Shown here: piece by piece, positions 27,640-34,646 of the stretch
How positions within the stretch are numbered: the stretch's first letter is position 1
Layout of the letters: each line of letters starts with the position of its first letter
Assembly: GCA_028718375.1 (NCBI GenBank)
Contig: JAQULZ010000012.1
Coordinates: 1-34,646 of the forward strand
Direction of reading: 5' to 3'
Source: Victivallaceae bacterium
GTDB lineage: Bacteria > Verrucomicrobiota > Lentisphaeria > Victivallales > Victivallaceae
DNA: 34,646 bases
Made by a program: the position numbers and the translations under genes
Notes under the pieces: model-generated
Told to the model about the DNA's origin: nothing
What the model saw: the letters and a program-made list of their open reading frames with translations, nothing else
Database searches by the model: none

Positions 27640-28218
27640 TCACCTGTTTTTACTGCCAACCGTCGCAATCAAAAACCGGGTGCCGCCGAATTCGCGAATC
27701 CGGGAATCCGCGGCGGGCGGGTTCATGAATCCGCCCGCCGCGCCGGGGAACGATGGAATTTCCCAAACCAGCCGGCCCCCGGCCGTCCAGTTTACGAACT
27801 CCCTATCCGCCAGCAGCCGGGCGAAAAAAGCCGCAGATTCCGGATAGGGCGGATCGGCAAAAATAAAATCCGGTTCCGGCAGCTGCCGCCGGTAAATTCC
27901 GCTCAAAACATCGGCCCGGATGACTGTTAATTCAGCGCTGACTCCGGCTTTGGCAAGGTTGGCCGCATTCGCCTCGATGACGGCACAATGCGCGGGCAAA
28001 TTCTCCACAAAAATGACCTTTGCGGCGCCGCGGCTGGCGGCTTCCAGTCCGAGCGCTCCGGAGCCCGCAAATAAATCCGCAACTTTTGCGCCCGTAAAAA
28101 TTCCCAAGCTGTCGAACAGCGCCTTGCGCGCCCGTGCCGCGGTCGGACGCACCGCCACACCCGGCGGCACCGTTAATACTATACTTTTAGCGATCCCGGA
28201 AATTATCTTCATTCCCAC
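27640..28218 (-). CDS. rsmD: 16S rRNA (guanine966-N2)-methyltransferase
   Basis: [56 protein letters not shown]. Confidence 0.92.
   Translation of the reverse strand: MGMKIISGIAKSIVLTVPPGVAVRPTAARARKALFDSLGIFTGAKVADLFAGSGALGLEAASRGAAKVIFVENLPAHCAVIEANAANLAKAGVSAELTVIRADVLSGIYRRQLPEPDFIFADPPYPESAAFFARLLADREFVNWTAGGRLVWEIPSFPGAAGGFMNPPAADSRIREFGGTRFLIATVGSKNR
27709..27742. repeat. 34-bp near-perfect palindrome inside the rsmD coding region
   Basis: CGCGGCGGGCGG-GTTCATGAAT-CCGCCCGCCGCG: 12-bp arms perfectly complementary, TTCATGAA core also palindromic. Confidence 0.9.
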
Positions 28219-29762
28219 TCGATGGTGCCCGGGGGTTTGGAGGTGATATCGTAAACCACGCGGTTGACGCCGCGCACTTCGTTGATGATCCGGTTGGAAA
28301 TGTTTTCGAGCACTTCATAAGGCAGTTTCACCCAGTCCGCGGTCATGCCGTCGGAACTTTCCACGGCGCGTAACGCGATCACGTAATCGTAAGTGCGTTC
28401 GTCGCCCATCACGCCGACCGTTCGGACCGGGAGAAACACCCCGAAGGTCTGCCAGGTTTCATAATACAAACCGGCTTTCTTGATTTCATCGACGATGATT
28501 TCATCGGCGTCGCGGAGGATGTCCAGCGTAGCCGTAGTTACCGCGCCGAGGTGGCGGACCGCCAGCCCCGGCCCTGGAAACGGCTGCCGCATCACTACGT
28601 CTTTGGGCAAACCGAGCTGCCGGCCGACTTCCCGCACTTCATCTTTGAACAGGCGGCTCAGCGGTTCGAGCAGTTTGAATTTCAGGTCTTGCGGCAAACC
28701 GCCGACGTTATGATGGCTTTTGATCATCGCCGCCGGATTGCCGTCAATCGGAACGCTTTCGATCACGTCCGGGTAGGTCGTGCCCTGGGCCAGGAATTCC
28801 GCGCCCTCGATGCCGGCCGCCGCCCGGTCGAAAACCGCGACGAATTCCCGACCGATGATCTTACGTTTGGTTTCCGGATCGTCCACCCCGGCCAGCGCGG
28901 TCATGAACTGGACCGTCGCGTCAACATAAACCAGATCCATCCGGAAATTATCCCCGAACAACTTCCTCACCCGGTCGGCTTCATTCTTGCGAAGCAAGCC
29001 GTTATTGACGAAAATACAGGTGAGCTGCCGGCCGATCGCCTTATGGATCAGCGCCGCCGCGACCGAGGAATCGACGCCGCCGCTCAACCCGAGAATCACC
29101 CGTCTGCCGCCGACATTTTCACGGATTTCCCGCACTGACCGCTCGATGAACGAAGCGATCGTCCAGTTGCCGAAACAACCGCAGATTCTGTGACAGAAGT
29201 TTTTAATTATCCGGTGTCCCTGGGGGGTATGCACCACTTCCGGGTGAAACTGGATGCCGTAAATATCGCGGTTATCGATCTGCACCGCGCCATATTCGGT
29301 GTTGGCGGTGGTCGCCAGAACCTTGAAGCCGCCGGCCGGAGCTTTACTGACTTTGTCGCCGTGCGACATCCAAACCTGAATTTCTCCTTCCAGCCCGGCG
29401 AATAAAGCGCTGGGGCCTGCGATTTTCAGCAGGACCTTGCCGTATTCACGGGCCTTGCCGGGGGAAACTTCGCCGCCAAGCGTGTGAGTGAGCAGCTGTA
29501 AACCGTAACAGATGCCGAGAATCGGAATCCCGGCGCTAAAAATTTCGGGATCGCATTTCGGAGCTCCCGCCTGATAGACGCTGCTGGGGCCGCCGCTGAG
29601 AATAATACCCCGCGGGTGTTCCGCTTTAAGAACCGCGGCGGGAGTATTGAAGGGGAGGATTTTGCTGTAGACGCTGCATTCCCGGATTCTCCGGGCGATT
29701 AACTGGCTGTATTGCGAACCGAAATCCAATACGATAATCGTTTCAGTCTGGTCATGCTTCAT
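28209..29762 (-). CDS. guaA: GMP synthase (glutamine-hydrolysing)
   Basis: [74 protein letters not shown]; start set at MKHDQTET. Confidence 0.97.
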   Translation of the reverse strand: MKHDQTETIIVLDFGSQYSQLIARRIRECSVYSKILPFNTPAAVLKAEHPRGIILSGGPSSVYQAGAPKCDPEIFSAGIPILGICYGLQLLTHTLGGEVSPGKAREYGKVLLKIAGPSALFAGLEGEIQVWMSHGDKVSKAPAGGFKVLATTANTEYGAVQIDNRDIYGIQFHPEVVHTPQGHRIIKNFCHRICGCFGNWTIASFIERSVREIRENVGGRRVILGLSGGVDSSVAAALIHKAIGRQLTCIFVNNGLLRKNEADRVRKLFGDNFRMDLVYVDATVQFMTALAGVDDPETKRKIIGREFVAVFDRAAAGIEGAEFLAQGTTYPDVIESVPIDGNPAAMIKSHHNVGGLPQDLKFKLLEPLSRLFKDEVREVGRQLGLPKDVVMRQPFPGPGLAVRHLGAVTTATLDILRDADEIIVDEIKKAGLYYETWQTFGVFLPVRTVGVMGDERTYDYVIALRAVESSDGMTADWVKLPYEVLENISNRIINEVRGVNRVVYDITSKPPGTIEWE

Positions 29763-29926
29763 GATAAATCTCATAATTGTATTTTGAATTACTAATAGTT
29801 TAAAATAACGATTTTTAAATAGCGGATAAATATTTTTTGCCAAATAACCCTTGCCGCGTATTTCAGTAAAAAAACTGGACAAACCAACAAATAGGGGTTA
29901 TTTTTTACGGTCTCAGGTAAAAATAA

Positions 29927-29993
29927 ACCACAAAATACACGAAACACACGAAAAAAAGAATTTCAAAAAAAGAGCTTTCGTGTATTTCGTGGT
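29927..29993. repeat. Inverted repeat in the guaA-prmA intergenic region
   Basis: ACCACAAAATACACGAAA (29927-29944) vs TTTCGTGTATTTCGTGGT (29976-29993), 17/18 complementary. Confidence 0.8.
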
Positions 29994-30015
29994 TAAAAAA
30001 ATTGATAATTGAAAG

Positions 30016-30942
30016 ATGAACAACGACCTTCTTTACTGCTGTAAACTGACGGACGAGTCCGGGAATCCGGATTTGACCTCGGAATTTTTGAGTGCACGAG
30101 GCTATGATTTCAGTTCCTGGGAAGATTTGGAAAATTGCCGGAGCAGCCATACGCTTTATTTTGAACGGGAAGCCGGCGCCGTTGCGGCTAAGGATGACCT
30201 TGAAGCCCGGCGGGAGGAATGGCGGGAATACGGCATTGAGATCAAGGAAATTGAATTATTTTCCATCCGGCGTGAAGATTGGGCGGAAGTCTGGAAAAAA
30301 TATTTTCCCGTGCTGCCGATTTCCCCGCGGCTGGTCATCAAGCCGAGCTGGCTGGAATATTACCCGCAACCGGGACAGCAGATCGTGGAAATCGACCCCG
30401 GCATGAGTTTCGGCACCGGGCAGCATGCAACTACGGCGTATTGTCTCCGGATGATCGATAAACTGACCGATGCCGGAAATGTCGCCCGGTTACTTGATGC
30501 GGGTTGCGGCTCGGGGATTCTGTCCATCGCCGCCGCCAAACTCGGCTGTCCGGATATCGATGCTTTCGACATCGATCCCGACGCCGTCCGGATTGCCCGG
30601 GAAAACATGGCGCTGAACGGGATCATCCCCGGAAATATCCGGGTCCGGATTGCCGACGCGGCGGAATTCGCTCCGTCCGGCGGAGCTTATGACCTGGTCG
30701 CCGCCAATATCCTGGCCCACGTCCTGGGCGCCAACTGCGGTCAAATCGCGTCCTGGGTAAAACCCGGCGGGAAACTGATCCTGGCCGGGATTCTGACCGG
30801 GGATTTCGACCACACCGCCCGGCAGTTTCGGGACGCGGGATTGGAGCCGCTCGACCGGTTCACGGAAAAAGAATGGACCAGCGGGCTGTTCGGCAAAAAA
30901 GCGCCGACACAGAAATCATGGCCATCTTTTTACAACAGGTAG
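30016..30942 (+). CDS. prmA: Ribosomal protein L11 methyltransferase; extreme C-terminus runs into IS-derived sequence
   Basis: IDPGMSFGTGQHATTAYCLRMI, LLDAGCGSGILSIAAAKLG, DIDPDAV, VAANILAHVL, KEWTSGLFGKKAP. Confidence 0.92.
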   Translation: MNNDLLYCCKLTDESGNPDLTSEFLSARGYDFSSWEDLENCRSSHTLYFEREAGAVAAKDDLEARREEWREYGIEIKEIELFSIRREDWAEVWKKYFPVLPISPRLVIKPSWLEYYPQPGQQIVEIDPGMSFGTGQHATTAYCLRMIDKLTDAGNVARLLDAGCGSGILSIAAAKLGCPDIDAFDIDPDAVRIARENMALNGIIPGNIRVRIADAAEFAPSGGAYDLVAANILAHVLGANCGQIASWVKPGGKLILAGILTGDFDHTARQFRDAGLEPLDRFTEKEWTSGLFGKKAPTQKSWPSFYNR

Positions 30943-31241
30943 CAGAACGCTTCCCCGACGAATTTATTATCATGTTCATGGATAAAGCATCATGGCACAC
31001 TGCTGGTAAGCTCAATATTCCAGATAACATAAAATTGTTGTTTCTGCCGCCATACCGCCCTCAGCTCAATCCAGTTGAACATTTGTGGAAAGAAGTAAGG
31101 GAAAAATATTTTGCAAATGTTGTTTTCAAAAGCATTGATGCCGTGGAAAACAGATTAATGGAAGCGTTAACTTTCATGAATCAAACTCCTGATATTGTAA
31201 AATGTTTTCCAGGTTGTGATTGGATAATTACTAACCTTTAG
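30903..31241 (+). pseudogene. C-terminal fragment of an IS630-family (DDE) transposase, 5' truncated
   Basis: FIIMFMDKASWHTAGKLNIPDNIKLLFLPPYRPQLNPVEHLWKEVREK is typical of the IS630 transposase C-terminal half; the N-terminal part with the first catalytic Asp is missing. Confidence 0.85.
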
Positions 31242-31587
31242 ATCACAAATTGGTATTAATTGATTTTTGAGACTTTTTTCATCATTTTATCTACCAACCA
31301 GTAAACTGCAATGATATATCCTTCGGTGAGCATGTCGGATAATCCTTATAATATTTGAATGTGGTTATCCAAATTTAAAAGGATTAATACCCATAATATG
31401 GATACTTCATGCTCAATTTTCAAACTTTTAGTGTTTTTTCACTCATTAAAAAAAACTTGCACACGGTGTAAATTATGAAATTTTCGCTTTTCCAAAATTG
31501 CAATAATATGTTTCGGAGGCTATATTATTCACTAACATCAGGCAATAGTAGAGCCTCAGGATTTAAATTCTTAAAAGGAGATGAAAG

Positions 31588-31761
31588 ATGGCGGCAATAG
31601 TAGATAAAGATACGTGCACCGGCTGCGAATCATGTGTGGATGCATGTCCGGTAGAAGCTATTTCCATGCAAGAGGGGGTTGCAGAAATCAGCGCTGACGA
31701 TTGCATCGATTGCGGCGCATGTGTCAGTGAATGCCCGGTAGAAGCTATTTCTATGGACTAA
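31588..31761 (+). CDS. 2[4Fe-4S] ferredoxin, 57 aa (below the ORF-track cutoff)
   Basis: MAAIVDKDTCTGCESCVDACPVEAISMQEGVAEISADDCIDCGACVSECPVEAISMD*; AAAGGAG ribosome-binding site upstream; two CxxCxxCxxxCP motifs. Confidence 0.95.
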   Translation: MAAIVDKDTCTGCESCVDACPVEAISMQEGVAEISADDCIDCGACVSECPVEAISMD

Positions 31762-31777
31762 ACCTCCGTTTCCGGAT

Positions 31778-31824
31778 AAAAAACGGGGTTTGGGGTTTTG
31801 ATAAAATCCAAACCCCGTTTTTTG
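31778..31824 (+). terminator. Intrinsic terminator of the ferredoxin gene
   Basis: AAAACGGGGTTTGGggttttgataaaatCCAAACCCCGTTTTTTG strong stem plus T-tract. Confidence 0.92.
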
Positions 31825-31978
31825 TATTCTGGTCGATTTAAAATTGCCGCAAGTTACAGATCATTGATCCGCGCTCCGAAAACCGCAAAAAACTAATGTC
31901 CGAAAGCCCCGACCGTCGCCGACAGAGTAAATACACCGGCGTTATGAATATCAGCGTCCCGACCAACTCCTGAAAAAA

Positions 31979-33547
31979 TCAGTTCGCATTCATCCAGATA
32001 AATGCGACGGTAATCGCTACCGGAGCTACGAACCGAATAAAAATACCCCAGATCGAAGCCAGAGTGAGCACGTGATAACTTTCATTATGACTGGGATCGT
32101 CTTTCAAACCGGCAAGCAGCGCAATCAGGTGCACATCGGCAAAATTGTTCGAACCGCGCCGGATTTCCTCCGCCGCTTTACGCGTACCCCAAATCCAGCC
32201 GACAAATAAGGAAATACCCAGGCCGCTCAACGGCAGAAACCAGTTGGTACATAAATTGTCAATCATATCGAAAAAGTTGGCGGAATCAACATTAAACGCC
32301 GTCACCAGCCAGCAATGCAGCCAGGTAATGCGATCCCAGCTCGCGATACTGACCGCAGACAGAATGCCCAGCAGGGCTATTACGGCCGTGCAAACCCATA
32401 CGGCTTTCGGGCGGTTCCACTTCCGTTCATCCATGAAATAAGAGACCGCGACTTCCAGCAACGCCACCGCCGAGGTCAAAGCGGCAATACACAAAAGCAG
32501 GAAAAACAATCCGCACCACAACCAGCCGTGCGGCATGGCGTTGAATACTGCCGGCAGTACCTGAAAAGCCAGGCCCGCACCTTTGTCCGGTTTGAAATTC
32601 ATAGCGAACACCGCCGGGAAAATCGCCAGGCCCGCCAGAATCGCCACCAGAGTATCTAGGAAGACAATCGATAACGCCGACAGGAATATATTCTGGTCCC
32701 TGGACATGTAACTGCTGAAAGTGATCGTAATGCCCATTCCGAGGCTTAAAGTAAAAAATGCGTGTCCGAGCGCGGTCAGGACACCTTCGGAAGAAAGTTT
32801 GGAAAAGTCCGGCTTCAGAAAAAATTTGACTCCTCCTATGGCTCCGGTCAGGGTCAGACTGCGGAGCATCACCGCCAGCAGCAGAATGAACAGTATCGGC
32901 ATAAGGATTTTCGCCCAACGCTCAATGCCTTTTCTGATCCCGCCGATCACAATCAGTGCACAAAGCAGAGTAAATCCCAGGAACAAACCGATCATCCATC
33001 TGAAGTCGAGTATAAATCCCTCAAACAATTTACCTGCATCCTTTACCGCTCCGACTTGTAATTCCTGAGCAAAACTTTTGTAAATATACCCCAAAGTCCA
33101 GCCGCCGACCACATTATAATAAGATAAAATCGCAAACGGGATAATCACGCACAATATACCGACGATCGTCCAGCCGTAGAAAATCACCAGCAGCCCCGAC
33201 AGCGACAATACCGCCGCCCACCCGAACTGCCGGAAGCACAACAACGCGAGACCGGCGAAAATCAGAGATACGCCGATCAAATTGGCCAGATGTGAATTTC
33301 TGGGGCTGAACTGCCGGAAAGCTCCGATCGGGTTTTTCTGGGTGGCCCTGCCCAGGGTCATTTCGCACAACATCACCGGTATGCCAACCATGACTATACA
33401 CACCAGATAAACGAAAACGAAAGCGCCGCCGCCGTTTTCACCGGCAATATACGGAAATTTCCAGATATTGCCGAGACCGATTGCCGAACCGGCCGCCGCC
33501 AGAATAAAACCTAAACTGCCACTCCAATGTTCTCTTTTTTCATCCAT
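31979..33547 (-). CDS. Sodium-dependent transporter (NSS/SNF family)
   Basis: REHWSGSLGFILAAAGSAIGLGNIWKFPYIAGENGGGAFVFVYL, GIPVMLCEMTLGRAT, FFTLSLGMGITITFSSYMS; start taken at MDEKREHW. Confidence 0.95.
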   Translation of the reverse strand: MDEKREHWSGSLGFILAAAGSAIGLGNIWKFPYIAGENGGGAFVFVYLVCIVMVGIPVMLCEMTLGRATQKNPIGAFRQFSPRNSHLANLIGVSLIFAGLALLCFRQFGWAAVLSLSGLLVIFYGWTIVGILCVIIPFAILSYYNVVGGWTLGYIYKSFAQELQVGAVKDAGKLFEGFILDFRWMIGLFLGFTLLCALIVIGGIRKGIERWAKILMPILFILLLAVMLRSLTLTGAIGGVKFFLKPDFSKLSSEGVLTALGHAFFTLSLGMGITITFSSYMSRDQNIFLSALSIVFLDTLVAILAGLAIFPAVFAMNFKPDKGAGLAFQVLPAVFNAMPHGWLWCGLFFLLLCIAALTSAVALLEVAVSYFMDERKWNRPKAVWVCTAVIALLGILSAVSIASWDRITWLHCWLVTAFNVDSANFFDMIDNLCTNWFLPLSGLGISLFVGWIWGTRKAAEEIRRGSNNFADVHLIALLAGLKDDPSHNESYHVLTLASIWGIFIRFVAPVAITVAFIWMNAN

Positions 33548-33847
33548 AATATCCGTCCATAAACAATTAATGATATTAAACAAATTCGGCCAGAAAACCT
33601 ATGATTTACTATACCCGGCACGCTTATAAAAGCAAATTCCGGCGGTTGCTTATTATTTATTGCGTTTGAGTTAATTGATCCGGTATAGGCAATTCCCATA
33701 GCTCCGCCGCATCAGCAACAAAAAATTGTTTGTAATAATACAGAGAATAGTTAAATTGGAAAAGGAATATAAATTGAAATCTATAAAAAAATATCATAAC
33801 ATGGTATGATGGAATATACCCGTTAAAATTATAAAGAGGGAAATATT

Positions 33848-34351
33848 ATGCAGAAACAAGTAACGGCCGCTGAAGCATGGACCAGAAAATATCCGGAACA
33901 GGTCGTTCTGGCGATCACCAAAAATGAACAAGACCGCATCAATCTGATGGCAATCGGCTGGATTTGTACGGCCTCAGATGAGCCGCCGATGTTTATTATG
34001 GGAATTGATGAACACGCCTATACGCTGGAATTGCTCAAAAAAAATCAAGAATTCGTCATTGCTTACCCGAGTGTAAATATGGCCGAAGAAACCTTGTACC
34101 TTGGTACCACTCACGGCCACGCTATAGATAAAGGAAAAGAGTGCGGCCTGACGTTCTCAGCAGCAAGTAAAGTCAACGTTCCTTTATTATCCGATGCGGT
34201 AGCCAATTTTGAATGCCGCCTGGTTAATATTGTTCGTCCCGGAGATTGCCCGCTGGTCATCGGAGAAATCGTGGCAGCCCATGTCAACACCGATAAATCA
34301 CTCAAACGGCTTTATAATCTTGCCCAAGGTTACAAGCTCGGTGGCCTGTAA
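33848..34351 (+). CDS. Flavin reductase family protein (FMN-binding split barrel)
   Basis: VVLAITKNEQDRINLMAIGWICTASDEPPMFIMGI, FVIAYPS, FECRLVNIVRPGDCPLVIGEIVAAHV. Confidence 0.85.
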   Translation: MQKQVTAAEAWTRKYPEQVVLAITKNEQDRINLMAIGWICTASDEPPMFIMGIDEHAYTLELLKKNQEFVIAYPSVNMAEETLYLGTTHGHAIDKGKECGLTFSAASKVNVPLLSDAVANFECRLVNIVRPGDCPLVIGEIVAAHVNTDKSLKRLYNLAQGYKLGGL

Positions 34352-34377
34352 TTCAGGTAATTCAGGCGAGAGAAACT

Positions 34378-34404
34378 CCCGGCACAAATTATACCCTGCC
34401 GGGT
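34378..34404 (+). terminator. Weak hairpin after flavin reductase gene
   Basis: CCCGGCA...TGCCGGG stem, with an alternative overlapping TATACCC/GGGTATA stem; no strong T-tract. Confidence 0.3.
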
Positions 34405-34646
34405 ATAAATTTGCTTCCAGCCGCCAACAGAACATCCGGCAGCAGAAATCCTGATAGCTTCCGTTTTTTATTGATTAGTCGATACTGAAAAAACCTTTAA
34501 CGGCTTAGGGTTGAGTAACTTAGAGCCTGTCCGTAAAAAGCTAAAGATTTAATAACGAGAGAGATGCTTTATTTTGAAAGCGGTGTAAATTAATCAAAAA
34601 AGATCAATCCAATGAAAATTTACATCTTATAATCAAAAAAAGAACC

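Noticed and set aside
30873-31241. Intact IS630 element
   Set aside because: Only the C-terminal transposase half is present and it abuts prmA directly; no left inverted repeat is visible.
1-34646. CRISPR array, tRNA or rRNA genes
   Set aside because: No regularly spaced direct repeats, no cas genes, and no recognisable tRNA or rRNA segments seen by eye; a tRNAscan/CRISPR-finder run would be needed to exclude them fully.

Overview
34.6 kb bacterial chromosomal window. By overall gene content it looks like a Lentisphaerota/PVC-type genome, but that is inference and cannot be proven from the window alone. Most of it is ordinary housekeeping: lipA, a histidine kinase/response regulator pair, lpdA, a Bax inhibitor-1 protein, an MBL hydrolase, a ketoacyl synthase, ybbR-cdaA-folP-gyrA, a cysteine-desulfurase-like protein, a WaaP-like kinase, rsmD, guaA, prmA, a small ferredoxin, an NSS transporter and a flavin reductase. 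The most interesting part is the accessory island at about 6.5-15.7 kb. It holds a GH38 remnant, a 93-bp MITE-like element with a 4-bp TSD, and an unusual catabolic-looking cluster: DegT aminotransferase, MttB-family methyltransferase without a pyrrolysine codon, FucI-like isomerase, then convergent AraD, amidohydrolase, small barrel protein, PfkB kinase and NagB-like protein. Near-identical structured leader sequences sit in inverted orientation immediately upstream of the lead genes of the two convergent operons (8666-8739 and 15628-15738). Other notable signals are a 34-bp palindrome in frame inside rsmD, an IS630 transposase fragment abutting the prmA 3' end, a possible group II intron 5' end at the left edge, and a palindromic operator over the promoter of an HTH gene.
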